From Metabacillus sp. FJAT-52054 (GTDB taxonomy: Bacteria; Bacillota; Bacilli; Bacillales; Bacillaceae): a DNA stretch of 64,000 nucleotides. The stretch spans positions 1,806,723-1,870,722 of the forward strand of contig NZ_CP147407.1 of assembly GCF_037201815.1 (NCBI RefSeq), read 5' to 3'. The notes beneath the pieces were generated by a model. It worked only from the letters and a program-made list of their open reading frames with translations, ran no database searches and was not told the origin of the DNA. Of the stretch, positions 1-9,014 are shown piece after piece. The first letter of the stretch is position 1; each line of letters begins with the position of its first letter. Both the position numbers and the translations under genes were made by a program.

Positions 1-990
<990 letters not shown>

Positions 991-994
<4 letters not shown>

Positions 995-1632
995 AAGAAA
1001 AAATTGCAAAGTCACTTCTTGAAATAGGGGCGGTCACACTGAAGCCAAACGAGCCGTTTACATGGTCAAGCGGGATGCTTTCCCCTATTTACTGCGATAA
1101 TCGTTTAACCCTGTCTTATCCGGAAATACGCAGTGAGATCGCTAAAGGTCTGGCACGAGTAATTCAGCTGAATTATCCGGATGCTACCCTGATTGCCGGA
1201 ACGGCAACGGCTGGGATTGCCCATGCAGCTCTTGTCAGTGATATTCTCGGACTGCCGATGTGCTATGTGCGCGGAAGTGCCAAAGGACACGGCAAAGGCA
1301 ATATGATTGAGGGAATAGCTGGAGAGAACGACCGGGCAGTGGTCATCGAAGACCTGATATCTACTGGCGGAAGCTCTATTCATACCGCCAAGGTGCTTCG
1401 TCAAGCAGGTGCGGAGGTGCTGGGTGTTGCTGCAATTTTCACTTATGAGTTTGACGCAGCTGATCAAAACTTCAGCGAAGAGCTGATTTCATACCGGACC
1501 CTGACAGACTATTCGACTCTCATTCAAATAGCCAGGGAGGAAAACCGTATTAAAGAAAAGGATCTTAAAAAGCTTGAATTGTGGAGGGAAAATCCTTCTT
1601 CCCTCGAATGGAAGGCGGAAACCTCTGTCTGA
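991..1632 (+). CDS. pyrE: Orotate phosphoribosyltransferase
   Basis: This enzyme joins orotate to PRPP to give OMP, the substrate of the neighbouring PyrF. The 213-residue protein has the type I phosphoribosyltransferase PRPP motif, [15 protein letters not shown], near residues 115-128, and the flexible-loop sequence [11 protein letters not shown] before it. It starts at an ATG that overlaps the pyrF stop (ATGA), with GGGAGGGTG just upstream inside pyrF. It is the last gene of the pyr operon. No strong terminator was seen directly after it, and the next element downstream is a separate promoter and riboswitch. Confidence 0.96.
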
Positions 1633-1647
1633 ATAGAAAGATTACTC

Positions 1648-1677
1648 TTGCCATTGTGAAAGCTAGTATGCTATAAA
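1648..1677 (+). promoter_or_regulatory. Sigma-A type promoter for the cobalamin riboswitch
   Basis: TTGCCA at 1648-1653 and TATAAA at 1672-1677 are separated by 18 bases. The riboswitch begins about 30 bases downstream. The call rests on sequence match only. Confidence 0.5.
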
Positions 1678-1704
1678 AGAAACTATCAATTTCATATTGT
1701 AGAG

Positions 1705-1862
1705 GAATAACAGGTACCGCTTATAGCGGTTTAATTAATCCGGTTATAATCCGGAGCTGTCCCCGCAACTGTACGTGCTGACGATTCTGCTGAAAAGCCA
1801 CTGTCATTATGGACGGGAAGGCGCAGAAAAGACTGAAGCATAAGCCAGGAGACCTGCTATTC
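1705..1862 (+). ncRNA. Cobalamin (B12) riboswitch
   Basis: The conserved cobalamin aptamer blocks appear in order: the GGTACC-type start of the aptamer near 1712, the B12-box region GGAGCTGTCCCCGCAACTG near 1750, a GCCACTG block near 1797, GGGAAGGC near 1815, and the closing AAGCCAGGAGACCTGC near 1843-1858. In bacteria this class senses adenosylcobalamin and switches off B12 synthesis, uptake, or B12-independent isoenzymes. A strong terminator follows at 1948-2020. The only coding sequence behind it is a broken metE, the expected target of such a switch. Confidence 0.93.
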
Positions 1863-1947
1863 CTTGGAGTTTTCAATCTTCGGGGGAAGATGTGAAAAAG
1901 ATTGTGTTACATACGATTCTTTTTATTGTTTGTCATCGACCGTTTTG

Positions 1948-2020
1948 GACTGAACCTTGTCAGACCTGTCTGTGCCATTGTAGGCGAAGCAGACAGGGAG
2001 ATTAGGGTCAGTCTTTTTTT
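1948..2020 (+). terminator. Riboswitch expression-platform terminator
   Basis: GACTGAACC at 1948-1956 pairs with GGGTCAGTC ending at 2013, with an inner stem CCTGTCTG/CAGACAGG, and is followed by seven T. It sits between the cobalamin aptamer and the metE remnant, so it is probably the B12-dependent off switch. Confidence 0.85.
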
Positions 2021-2043
2021 GTTTAATACGAAAGGAGAGAGGT

Positions 2044-2516
2044 TTGAACGCAGCTGAAAAGCAGCGCAAGCAAAAAGATGCCGGCATTGATCTTGTCCCG
2101 GTCGGTGATTTTACATTCTGCGATCAAATGCTTGATATGGCCTGGATTTTTAACCCGATTCCTTAAAGGCACCGGACAGAGAATTCTGCCTCCGTTGACA
2201 GCTGTTTTTCATGGCAAGGGGGTCGAAGCATGCAACTGCATGCGGGATGACAAAGTGGTTTGATAAACACTACCATTACCTTGTTCCGGAGTGGGAAGGC
2301 TCAGAACCGAAGCTCAATTTCAAACCGCTTGAACATGATCTTGAAGTGAAAGAGTGGGCGGAGGGACAGTCTGTCACCATTGGTCCTTATACCTTTATCA
2401 GGCTTTCCAATGTCGATGAATCTGCTGCCCTTTATGCTCAGCTTCTCCAGTCACACAGCAGTATGGCAGAAGCAGCGTTCCAAGTAAGAGAAAAACATAA
2501 CATTCCAACTCTATAA
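2044..2516 (+). pseudogene. metE: metE remnant (B12-independent methionine synthase), degraded
   Basis: Pieces of cobalamin-independent methionine synthase can be read across broken frames. The first piece starts right behind a good ribosome site (AAAGGAGAGAGG) with a TTG at 2044 and includes [18 protein letters not shown]. It then meets a TAA at 2164 where an IPER-like Glu codon is expected. The same frame resumes until a frameshift in the T-tract near 2205-2210. After that come MARGSKHATACGMTKWFD, KHYHYLVPE and VTIGPYTFIRLS. The reading then jumps to FQVREKHNIPTL, which resembles the linker before the second barrel, so the middle of the gene is deleted. The N-terminal ~40 residues and the whole C-terminal catalytic barrel are missing. 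It cannot make an active enzyme. The homology call is from memory of MetE sequences. Confidence 0.85.
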
Positions 2517-2525
2517 CAGTTGATG

Positions 2526-2555
2526 CCTCCTATTATAGAAGGAGGTTTTCCTTTT
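2526..2555 (+). terminator. Rho-independent terminator after the metE remnant
   Basis: CCTCCT at 2526-2531 pairs with AGGAGG at 2540-2545, followed by TTTTCCTTTT. It closes the remnant transcription unit. Confidence 0.65.
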
Positions 2556-2575
2556 GCGGGGATTGCAAAAAAGCA

Positions 2576-2605
2576 TTGGAACGATCTGTAATCCTCCCTT
2601 ATAAT
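2576..2605 (+). promoter_or_regulatory. Sigma-A type promoter of the histidine kinase gene
   Basis: TTGGAA at 2576-2581 and a perfect TATAAT at 2600-2605 are separated by 18 bases. The possible upstream ATG at 2604 lies inside the -10 box, which supports the later start at 2640 for the gene. Confidence 0.6.
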
Positions 2606-2639
2606 GGGAAATGATCAATTATGTAAGCTGGAGGAAGAA

Positions 2640-3839
2640 ATGAAAGAATTCGGGGATCAAAAAGAACTTCTATTTTATAAACGGCTAATAGATTCGATTC
2701 CTTTTGCTTTTGAGTTTAAGGATCCTGAATCAGGAAGATTTTATCAGCATCAGCCTGCTGCTGATCAAGAAGGTTCGTTTACCATTACATCTTTAGAAGG
2801 AGACCTGCTTGAAAAGCTGGAGGAGAAGCTTGCTCCGCTGGCTGATTTGATACCGCATCATCTAGTCATCACAGATGCTGATGGAAAGATTACGCTTTGC
2901 AACAGGCAGTCAGCTGCCGATCTAAAGGCCGATCATGAAGCCGTGATCGGTACACATATCAGGGAGCTGCTGCGTATTCCTGATCATCAGATTGCTATAT
3001 TGGAAACGCTTCAGACCGGACAGGCTATCCGCAATCGGGAATTGTGGGACCGCAATTATGGGATCGTTAATACATATATCATACGACGGCACGATGGGAG
3101 TATTAGCAGGGTAGCCGGAGTGTTTCATTTTCTGAATAATTTAAAGGATGCTGAAAAAATGGCGATGTCAGGGAGAATTGCAGCAGGAATCGCGCATGAG
3201 ATCAGAAATCCCCTTACCACTGTCCGGGGGTATCTCCAGCTTCTCAGCGGACAGCTCGGTCCAGATATGAACCGGCTGTTTTCGGCTTTGCTTATTCCTG
3301 AGCTCGATCGTGCGAACGGTATTATTACGGATTTTTTGAGGTTATCAAAAACGGAGGCGCTGCCATTTGAGACTCTGTATGTGTCTGACTTCCTCAAGAA
3401 CTATTTGGGCAAGTTTCTTCACAGTGAAGCGTTCCTGCATGACACGGATCTGATCATTGATTGTAAAAAGATACTCCCTGAAACGGCTATCCTCGGAAAC
3501 AAGGAGGAGCTTCTGCAAGTATTTATGAATCTGTTTGCTAACGCCCAGCAGGCAAAGACCATGAATAAAAAACTAAAGGTTGACGTGAAAGCAGCCATAT
3601 ACGGGGATATGGTGCAAATTTCTTTTTCGGATAACGGGAGCGGAATTGAGCCTGAGGTTCTCGTTCATATATTCGATCCATTTTATACAACGAAGGATGA
3701 TGGAACAGGCCTGGGTCTCTCTATTTCAAGAAAGATCATTGAAAATCATCATGGTGAACTTCGGGTTGTCAGCAATAAGGAAGGAACATCTTTTTACATG
3801 GAATTCCCTATTGCATTAACTGAACCAAATGAAGACTGA
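2640..3839 (+). CDS. Soluble PAS-domain sensor histidine kinase
   Basis: The protein has 399 residues and no membrane segment. An N-terminal region is followed by a PAS-like domain (LVITDADGKITLCNR) and then the dimerisation helix with H box GIAHEIRNPLTTVRGYLQLL, whose His is the phosphorylation site. The ATPase domain carries an N box (NLFANAQQA), a G1 box (FSDNGSGI), and FDPFYTTKDDGTGLGLSI. The H box resembles that of Bacillus kinases that feed the Spo0A phosphorelay. No response regulator lies next to it, so a role as an orphan sporulation-type kinase is inferred. The start at 2640 has GGAGGAAGAA in front. The gene is not part of this cluster in B. subtilis. Confidence 0.85.
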   Translation: MKEFGDQKELLFYKRLIDSIPFAFEFKDPESGRFYQHQPAADQEGSFTITSLEGDLLEKLEEKLAPLADLIPHHLVITDADGKITLCNRQSAADLKADHEAVIGTHIRELLRIPDHQIAILETLQTGQAIRNRELWDRNYGIVNTYIIRRHDGSISRVAGVFHFLNNLKDAEKMAMSGRIAAGIAHEIRNPLTTVRGYLQLLSGQLGPDMNRLFSALLIPELDRANGIITDFLRLSKTEALPFETLYVSDFLKNYLGKFLHSEAFLHDTDLIIDCKKILPETAILGNKEELLQVFMNLFANAQQAKTMNKKLKVDVKAAIYGDMVQISFSDNGSGIEPEVLVHIFDPFYTTKDDGTGLGLSISRKIIENHHGELRVVSNKEGTSFYMEFPIALTEPNED

Positions 3840-4091
3840 TAAGGCAAAACCGGCAAGGCCGATTAACAGAAAGCTAAGGTGAAACAATAGGGCCGTTTGT
3901 TTTTCAGGAACGGTCTTCTCCAGAATGGACCAATATAATAAGCCGCCAGCAGCAAATAACTTAAAGCCGCCAGCTGCGGTTATTCTTATTTCATTCAGCT
4001 CTTCTTTGCTCCATTTTGAAGAGAAGGAAAAGGAATAGCCGATTGCTGCCATCATAAAACCAATCAGTGACAAGAACGCTTTACCAATCAT
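3816..4091 (-). CDS. Small three-helix membrane protein of unknown function
   Basis: This 91-residue protein is not recognised. Three hydrophobic segments are visible at about residues 4-24, 41-57 and 68-90, joined by short polar loops, which makes an inner-membrane protein likely. The ATG at 4091 has GGGAGGATAACAC in front and overlaps the stop of the PP-loop ATPase gene by four bases (ATGA), so the two are one minus-strand unit. Its 3' end overlaps the end of the convergent histidine kinase gene by 24 bases. Confidence 0.75.
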   Translation of the reverse strand: MIGKAFLSLIGFMMAAIGYSFSFSSKWSKEELNEIRITAAGGFKLFAAGGLLYWSILEKTVPEKQTALLFHLSFLLIGLAGFALSVFIWFS

Positions 4092-4762
4092 GTGTTATCC
4101 TCCCGCTGCAGCAAAAGTGTACGGAAATCAGAAAACGTGTTTTCCGTGCCGGCTGCCGCAAATGAAAGCTCTGTGCTGAAAATCGGTCCGCCGTACACAA
4201 AGGTATGAAACTCCCCGTTTTCTCCGCATGGATCGGCTGATTTTTTTATGGTTTCAATGAATGCTCCATCATAGTGATGTCCCAGTAAAGAATATGGAAG
4301 CTTCGATCCATCTATACCGCAAATAAACGCTTTATAGCCATCAGCTATAAATTGTCCAGCCAAAGAGTCGGTCCGCTCTCTCCATAGAGGAAAAACAGCC
4401 TGTAAACCACTGTCCATGACAAGGTTTTCTCTATATTCCCGAATATCCTTTAAAAAGATGTCGCCAAAAGCAGCATGAGTGATTTGATTTTCTTTGCAGC
4501 TTTTAAGAAATTCGCCCAGGCTCTCCTCATATTCATTATTAGATGGAGATGGAGAGAGTTCTATGAATTGAATAGCAAGACCGAGGCTTGCTGCCTGATC
4601 TTTAAGCAAATCCTCTCTGATTCCATGAAAAGGGACGCTGCGGGCAACCCGGTTGATCGATGTAAAAAGTCCGGAGATATGATATTCCGGGTTTTGCAAA
4701 AGCCTGTGAAGCATGATTGTACTGTCTTTTCCGCCGCTCCATGAAACAATCGTCTTTTTCAT
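4088..4762 (-). CDS. PP-loop ATP pyrophosphatase, Dph6-like (diphthine-ammonia ligase family)
   Basis: The N-terminus carries the PP-loop SWSGGKDST (about residues 6-14), which binds ATP in N-type pyrophosphatases. Further family marks are HGIREDLL, AFGDIFL and PLWRERT, typical of the Dph6/MJ0570 family. In eukaryotes and archaea the family amidates diphthine on elongation factor 2. Bacteria lack diphthamide, so the substrate here is unknown. The protein has 224 residues from the ATG at 4762, which is preferred over a GTG at 4771 because AGAGGTG lies at the right distance. It is coupled to the downstream small membrane protein. Confidence 0.8.
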   Translation of the reverse strand: MKKTIVSWSGGKDSTIMLHRLLQNPEYHISGLFTSINRVARSVPFHGIREDLLKDQAASLGLAIQFIELSPSPSNNEYEESLGEFLKSCKENQITHAAFGDIFLKDIREYRENLVMDSGLQAVFPLWRERTDSLAGQFIADGYKAFICGIDGSKLPYSLLGHHYDGAFIETIKKSADPCGENGEFHTFVYGGPIFSTELSFAAAGTENTFSDFRTLLLQREDNT

Positions 4763-4879
4763 GAATTTCACCTCTTTAGCTAATTGTATCCTACTGACAA
4801 AAAAAATTCTAAGCTGCTGAAATCACTGGGTAATTCGCACATTTTTAGATTTTTTATAAAACCTACCCGATAACTCGGG

Positions 4880-4907
4880 TTGACAATCGTTCGAATTGTG
4901 CTAAAAT
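4880..4907 (+). promoter_or_regulatory. Sigma-A type promoter of the cys operon
   Basis: A perfect TTGACA at 4880-4885 and TAAAAT at 4902-4907 are separated by 16 bases. The SAM riboswitch starts about 23 bases downstream. Confidence 0.7.
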
Positions 4908-4929
4908 TTGAAATCAATAACACATCATA

Positions 4930-5033
4930 CTTATCCAGAGCGGTGGAGGGACCTGGCCCTTTGAAACCCGGCAACCTGCTTGAAAGCAAGGTGCTAAATC
5001 CAGCAAAATGGAATCCATTTTGGGAGATAAGGG
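4930..5033 (+). ncRNA. SAM-I (S-box) riboswitch
   Basis: The S-box core is complete. The outer stem is CTTATC (4930-4935) with GATAAG (5026-5031). The conserved AGAGCGGTGGAGGGA block is followed by CCCTTTGAAACCCGGCAACC, then GGTGCTAAATCC and GGGAGATAAG. This class binds S-adenosylmethionine and stops transcription when SAM is plentiful. A terminator hairpin follows at 5048-5079, and the sulfate assimilation operon lies behind it. Confidence 0.96.
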
Positions 5034-5047
5034 GAATACACCTCACA

Positions 5048-5079
5048 AGTCTTTCTAAAATGGAAGGCTTTTTATTTTT
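5048..5079 (+). terminator. SAM riboswitch terminator
   Basis: AGTCTTTC at 5048-5055 pairs with GGAAGGCT at 5062-5069, followed by TTTTTATTTTT. Its position right behind the aptamer makes it the expression platform. Confidence 0.75.
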
Positions 5080-5099
5080 GTATTGGGGAGGGGCTGTCC

Positions 5100-5243
5100 G
5101 TGGGGGAGCAGGATCAGCTTGAAGAAGTTATCGGAAAGCTAAAAGAAATGCTTCAGGCAATGAAATACGGATCCATCACCCTGGTTGTCCAGGATGGTAA
5201 GATCATTCAGCTTGAGAAAAATGAAAAAGTCAGACTGAAATAA
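5100..5243 (+). CDS. yezD: YezD-like small protein (DUF2292)
   Basis: This is a 47-residue ORF with a GTG start at 5100 behind a strong GGGGAGGGG site. It contains LEEVIGKLKEMLQAMKYGSI and a C-terminal VVQDGKIIQLEKNEKVRL, the pattern of the YezD/DUF2292 family found next to sulfur and cysteine genes. Its biochemical role is unknown. It lies first in the SAM-riboswitch operon, between the riboswitch terminator and a second hairpin, so it may be transcribed more often than cysH. The family assignment is from memory of the motif. Confidence 0.8.
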   Translation: MGEQDQLEEVIGKLKEMLQAMKYGSITLVVQDGKIIQLEKNEKVRLK

Positions 5244-5279
5244 AAATCCAATATGAGTACGCTGACTAGACAAACTAGA

Positions 5280-5335
5280 GGCGGGAACGGTTTGCCTGCT
5301 CTTTGTTTATGCAGCGGCGCGTTCCTGCCTTTTTG
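5280..5335 (+). terminator. Attenuator-like terminator between yezD and cysH
   Basis: GGCGGGAACG at 5280-5289 pairs with CGTTCCTGCC at 5320-5329, ten pairs with one G-T, and is followed by TTTTT. It lies inside the operon, so it may reduce read-through from yezD into cysH or answer to another signal. Confidence 0.65.
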
Positions 5336-5366
5336 CGTTGGTTTTAAAAAAGAGGAGTGTAAATTT

Positions 5367-6068
5367 ATGCTGACATTCGAAAATTGGACAGAAACCGCTC
5401 CAGAATTCGAAAATGATGACAAAACGGTCGAAGCGCTCAACGTTCTAAAATGGGCGTATTCACATTATCAGGACGATTTAGTTTACGCATGCAGCTTTGG
5501 TATTGAAGGGATTGTTCTGATCGAGCTCATATCAAAAATTAAAAAGGATGCCAGAATCGTATTTTTAGATACAGAGCTCCATTTTAAAGAAACCTATGAT
5601 TTGATTGACCGTGTAAAGGCAAGGTACCCAGATTTAAATATTTTATTGAAAAAGCCGCCTCTAACTGTAGCTGAACAGGCTGCAAAGCACGGGGATGAAC
5701 TATGGAAGAGGGATCCGAATGAATGCTGCAGAATCAGGAAAGTGCTTCCTCTCAGAGAGGTTATGAGCAGCGAAAAAGCATGGATTTCCGGATTGCGCAG
5801 AGAGCAATCTCCTTCAAGGAAAAACACCCAGTTTCTGAACAGAGATGATAAATTCGAAAATGTTAAAATCTGCCCGCTCATTCACTGGACATGGAAAGAT
5901 GTCTGGCGTTATGCCCACAAAAATGATTTGGATTACAATGTTCTCCACGATCAAGGATACCCGAGCATCGGATGCAAGCCATGCACCCAGCCTGCAATCG
6001 ATGTAAATGATGCGAGATCCGGCCGCTGGAATGGCAGCCAAAAGACAGAATGCGGTCTGCACGGTTGA
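5367..6068 (+). CDS. cysH: Phosphoadenylyl/adenylyl-sulfate reductase (thioredoxin)
   Basis: This enzyme reduces activated sulfate (APS or PAPS) to sulfite with thioredoxin. The 233-residue protein carries the iron-sulfur cysteines of the APS-reductase type: Cys120-Cys121 in NECCRIRK and Cys203/Cys206 in GCKPC. It also has the C-terminal catalytic Cys229 in KTECGLHG. The PP-loop-like CSFGIEG lies near residue 42. The start at 5367 follows AGAGGAGTG. An upstream in-frame extension to 5253 runs through the attenuator hairpin and is not believed. The stop lies 10 bases before the cysP start. Confidence 0.95.
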   Translation: MLTFENWTETAPEFENDDKTVEALNVLKWAYSHYQDDLVYACSFGIEGIVLIELISKIKKDARIVFLDTELHFKETYDLIDRVKARYPDLNILLKKPPLTVAEQAAKHGDELWKRDPNECCRIRKVLPLREVMSSEKAWISGLRREQSPSRKNTQFLNRDDKFENVKICPLIHWTWKDVWRYAHKNDLDYNVLHDQGYPSIGCKPCTQPAIDVNDARSGRWNGSQKTECGLHG

Positions 6069-6078
6069 GGGCTCTGCT

Positions 6079-7143
6079 ATGATGGAAGCTGCAGCGATCA
6101 TCCTGAGTTTATTTTTCGCAATGAATATTGGGGCAAGCGGAGCGGCTGCTTCCATGGGTGTCGCGTACGGATCAGGGGCAATAAAACGCAGAATGGCAGC
6201 ACTCCTGCTCTGCGGCGCGGGCGTAGTTCTTGGCGCAGTACTCGGGGGAGGAGAAGTCGTTAAAACCATCAGCTCGGGAATTATTCCCCAGTCGATGATT
6301 ACATTGCAAATCGTCCTGGTTATTATCAGTTCTGCTGCTATCTCGCTGTTTATGGCCAATTTGATGGGCATTCCGCTGTCTACCAGTGAAGTTACAGTAG
6401 GAGCGGTAGTCGGGGTTGGGGTCGCCTATCATGCTCTATATGTCCAATCTATTCTCCTCATCATGATGTTCTGGGTCATTATTCCAGTGGCAGCCTTTTT
6501 TATCACCTATTTTATATGCAGAGCATCAAAGCCGCTTTTTTCCAGGCTGGAGGCCCGAGGAGGAACGATGCTGATTTATCTTTTAATTGCAGCAGGTTTC
6601 TTTGAAGCATTCTCAGCTGGAATGAATAATGTTGCCAACGCTGTCGGCCCGCTGGTAGCGGCGGGAGTTATTTCTGTAAACAAAGGGGTATGGATTGGCG
6701 GCTTTTTCGTAGCAGCTGGTGCTGTCCTTCTGGGCGGTCGGGTCCTTGAGACGAATGGGAAGAAAATAACAAGACTTTCGAAAACAGAAGGTATTGTAAT
6801 TTCGGGTACGGGTGCACTGCTTGTCATCATCAGCTCCCTATTCGGTCTTCCCGTCCCTTTAACACAAGTTACTTCAACATCCATTATGGCGTCCGGGGCT
6901 GCTAAAAATGGTCCGATTGTTTTTCAAAAGGGCATCGTGAAAAAAATCGTCAAAGTTTGGATTGTTTCCCCGCTGGTGAGTCTGGCGATCTCATACGTAA
7001 TGGTCAAGCTGTTTGTACAATCCGATTTTTATTCCACATTTTCAGCTGTTGCGATTATGGTTGCGACGCTTGGAGTTCTCTCGTTAATGAAAGCAATAAA
7101 AAAAGAAAAGCGCTCTGTACATGAACAAGGCGGAGGAATTTAA
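6079..7143 (+). CDS. cysP: Sulfate permease CysP, PiT family
   Basis: The 354-residue protein has about ten hydrophobic segments and the two duplicated signature regions of the inorganic phosphate transporter (PiT) fold, including MNIGASGAAASMGVAYGSG near the N-terminus and AFSAGMNNVANAVGPLVAAG in the middle. B. subtilis CysP of this family carries sulfate, and the operon supports that substrate here. The ATG at 6079 is preceded by TTGAGGG. A longer reading from 6007 overlaps cysH and lacks a ribosome site. Confidence 0.92.
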   Translation: MMEAAAIILSLFFAMNIGASGAAASMGVAYGSGAIKRRMAALLLCGAGVVLGAVLGGGEVVKTISSGIIPQSMITLQIVLVIISSAAISLFMANLMGIPLSTSEVTVGAVVGVGVAYHALYVQSILLIMMFWVIIPVAAFFITYFICRASKPLFSRLEARGGTMLIYLLIAAGFFEAFSAGMNNVANAVGPLVAAGVISVNKGVWIGGFFVAAGAVLLGGRVLETNGKKITRLSKTEGIVISGTGALLVIISSLFGLPVPLTQVTSTSIMASGAAKNGPIVFQKGIVKKIVKVWIVSPLVSLAISYVMVKLFVQSDFYSTFSAVAIMVATLGVLSLMKAIKKEKRSVHEQGGGI

Positions 7144-7184
7144 GTTTGAAACCAAGTAGTTTTATCTGAATAGGAGGAGTATTG

Positions 7185-8339
7185 ATGAGTTTAGCACCGC
7201 ATGGAGGAAAATTAATACAGCGAACAGATTTAGGCAAGAGTCTCGGACATTTAAAGAAAACGATTGAACTGGATGCTATGGCATTAAGCGACTTGGAACT
7301 GATTGCTATAGGAGGGTACAGCCCGCTGTCAGGATTTTTATCTGAAAAGGACTATCTCAGTGTAGTAGAAACAATGAAGCTCTCCGATGGTACGGTATGG
7401 TCCATACCTATAACACTTCCAATCTTTGAAAAGCAGGCAGAAGATCTTACTAAAGGAGATCAGGCAAAGCTCGTTTTTGAGGGCACAGATTATGGATTCA
7501 TAAACATCGCCGAAATTTACAGACCGGATAAAGAAAAAGAAGCTCTTAACGTTTACAGAACATCAGACCGGAACCATCCCGGCGTGAAAAAGCTATTTTC
7601 CAGAGGAGAGCTTTACGTAAGCGGGGAAATTACGCTCATTAAACGGACCCAGCCTGATTTCCCTGATCATTATTTTGAGCCGGCTGAAACCAGAGCTGCC
7701 TTTGAACAAAAGGGCTGGAAAACGATTGTTGGATTCCAAACGAGGAACCCAGTCCACCGGGCGCATGAATACATTCAGAAAACGGCTCTTGAAACCGTCG
7801 ATGGTCTATTCTTAAACCCGCTTGTCGGGGAGACAAAATCAGATGACATTTCTGCCTCCATCAGAATGAAAAGCTATGGAGTTCTGCTGGATGAATACTA
7901 TCCGAAGGAACGGGTATTCCTTGGAGTGTTCCCGGCTGCGATGAGATATGCAGGACCAAGAGAAGCCATCTTTCATGCATTAGTACGGAAAAATTATGGC
8001 TGCACCCACTTTATTGTTGGAAGAGATCATGCAGGTGTCGGCGATTATTACGGCACGTATGATGCACAGTATATATTTGACGAATTTAACCCTGAAGAAA
8101 TCGACATAACACCGCTTCGTTTTGAGCACAGCTTTTACTGCAGCAAATGCGAAGGAATGGCTACAACCAAATCATGTCCTCACGATCCGGAGCATCGGGT
8201 TATTCTTTCCGGTACAAAGGTAAGAGAGATGCTTCGGAAGGGAGAAGTTCCTCCAAGCACATTCAGCAGACCTGAAGTCATTAAGGTGCTGATTGAAGGG
8301 ATGAAAGAGACACAGGCAGAAGCGGAGGAAGTTCGATGA
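7185..8339 (+). CDS. sat: Sulfate adenylyltransferase (ATP sulfurylase)
   Basis: This enzyme makes APS and pyrophosphate from ATP and sulfate. The 384-residue protein has the [12 protein letters not shown] motif (His191 and His194) and the [12 protein letters not shown] loop. A C-terminal four-cysteine/histidine segment ([18 protein letters not shown]) probably binds zinc. The ATG at 7185 follows TAGGAGGAGT. Its end overlaps the start of cysC by four bases, which couples APS production to the APS kinase. Confidence 0.96.
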   Translation: MSLAPHGGKLIQRTDLGKSLGHLKKTIELDAMALSDLELIAIGGYSPLSGFLSEKDYLSVVETMKLSDGTVWSIPITLPIFEKQAEDLTKGDQAKLVFEGTDYGFINIAEIYRPDKEKEALNVYRTSDRNHPGVKKLFSRGELYVSGEITLIKRTQPDFPDHYFEPAETRAAFEQKGWKTIVGFQTRNPVHRAHEYIQKTALETVDGLFLNPLVGETKSDDISASIRMKSYGVLLDEYYPKERVFLGVFPAAMRYAGPREAIFHALVRKNYGCTHFIVGRDHAGVGDYYGTYDAQYIFDEFNPEEIDITPLRFEHSFYCSKCEGMATTKSCPHDPEHRVILSGTKVREMLRKGEVPPSTFSRPEVIKVLIEGMKETQAEAEEVR

Positions 8340-8950
8340 AACAGTCTGCTAACGTTACGTGGCATCAGCAGTCCATTTCCAAACAGGAGCGGAGAGAAAG
8401 AAACGGACATCATAGCTTTGTCGTATGGTTTACGGGATTATCCGGCTCAGGTAAATCTACAGTTGCCAATGAACTGGCGCGGAAGCTTTATGAAAACGGT
8501 GTGCAGGTTTATGTGCTGGACGGGGATAATGTCCGCCATGGCCTTAATGGGGATCTCGGATTCTCTGACAGCGACCGCCGCGAAAATATCAGGAGAATCG
8601 GTGAAGTATCCAAGCTGTTTACCGATGCGGGAAGTGTCGTTATAACAGCCTTTATCTCACCGTTTAAGGAGGACCGGAGCCAAGTTCGCGGCCTTTTGGA
8701 AGCAGATGAATTTGTCGAAGTGTTTACAGACTGTTCTCTTGAAAAATGTGAAGAACGAGATCCTAAAGGATTGTATAAGAAAGCAAGAAGCGGAGAGATC
8801 AAAGGGTTTACAGGAATCGATTCCCCTTATGAGAAACCGGATCAGCCGGAAATTGTCCTGAACAGCGGGGAGTTCAATCCTTCTGAATGCGCAGAGCAGG
8901 TTCTTCACTATTTAAAAGATAGACAGTTTGTCAGCTTGAAGAATGCATAG
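8336..8950 (+). CDS. cysC: Adenylylsulfate kinase
   Basis: The enzyme phosphorylates APS to PAPS. The 204-residue protein has a Walker A motif, GLSGSGKST (residues 34-42), the family motif [11 protein letters not shown], and the FISPFKEDR segment used for substrate binding. It starts at the ATGA overlap with sat. Its presence alongside an APS-type CysH means sulfate can pass through either APS or PAPS; B. subtilis has the same arrangement. Confidence 0.96.
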   Translation: MKQSANVTWHQQSISKQERRERNGHHSFVVWFTGLSGSGKSTVANELARKLYENGVQVYVLDGDNVRHGLNGDLGFSDSDRRENIRRIGEVSKLFTDAGSVVITAFISPFKEDRSQVRGLLEADEFVEVFTDCSLEKCEERDPKGLYKKARSGEIKGFTGIDSPYEKPDQPEIVLNSGEFNPSECAEQVLHYLKDRQFVSLKNA

Positions 8951-9014
8951 GGCTGTTTCCGAGTAAGGACTTGAAACCCCTTCTGCGGTATAATGATTCA
9001 AGGGAGGGATGATG

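Noticed and set aside
2078..2263. A 61-codon open frame overlapping the metE remnant
   Set aside because: Its protein matches nothing recognised, while another frame over the same bases gives MetE-like motifs. It is a by-product of the decayed gene.
4880..5122. An 80-codon open frame across the SAM riboswitch
   Set aside because: It reads straight through the aptamer and terminator, starts at the -35 box, and has no ribosome site.
5253..5366. N-terminal extension of cysH
   Set aside because: The extension runs through a strong hairpin, and a well-placed ribosome site supports the ATG at 5367.
8971..8994. Promoter TTGAAA/TATAAT upstream of sumT
   Set aside because: The boxes are only 12 bases apart, which is too close for sigma-A. 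The -10-like sequence alone is weak evidence.
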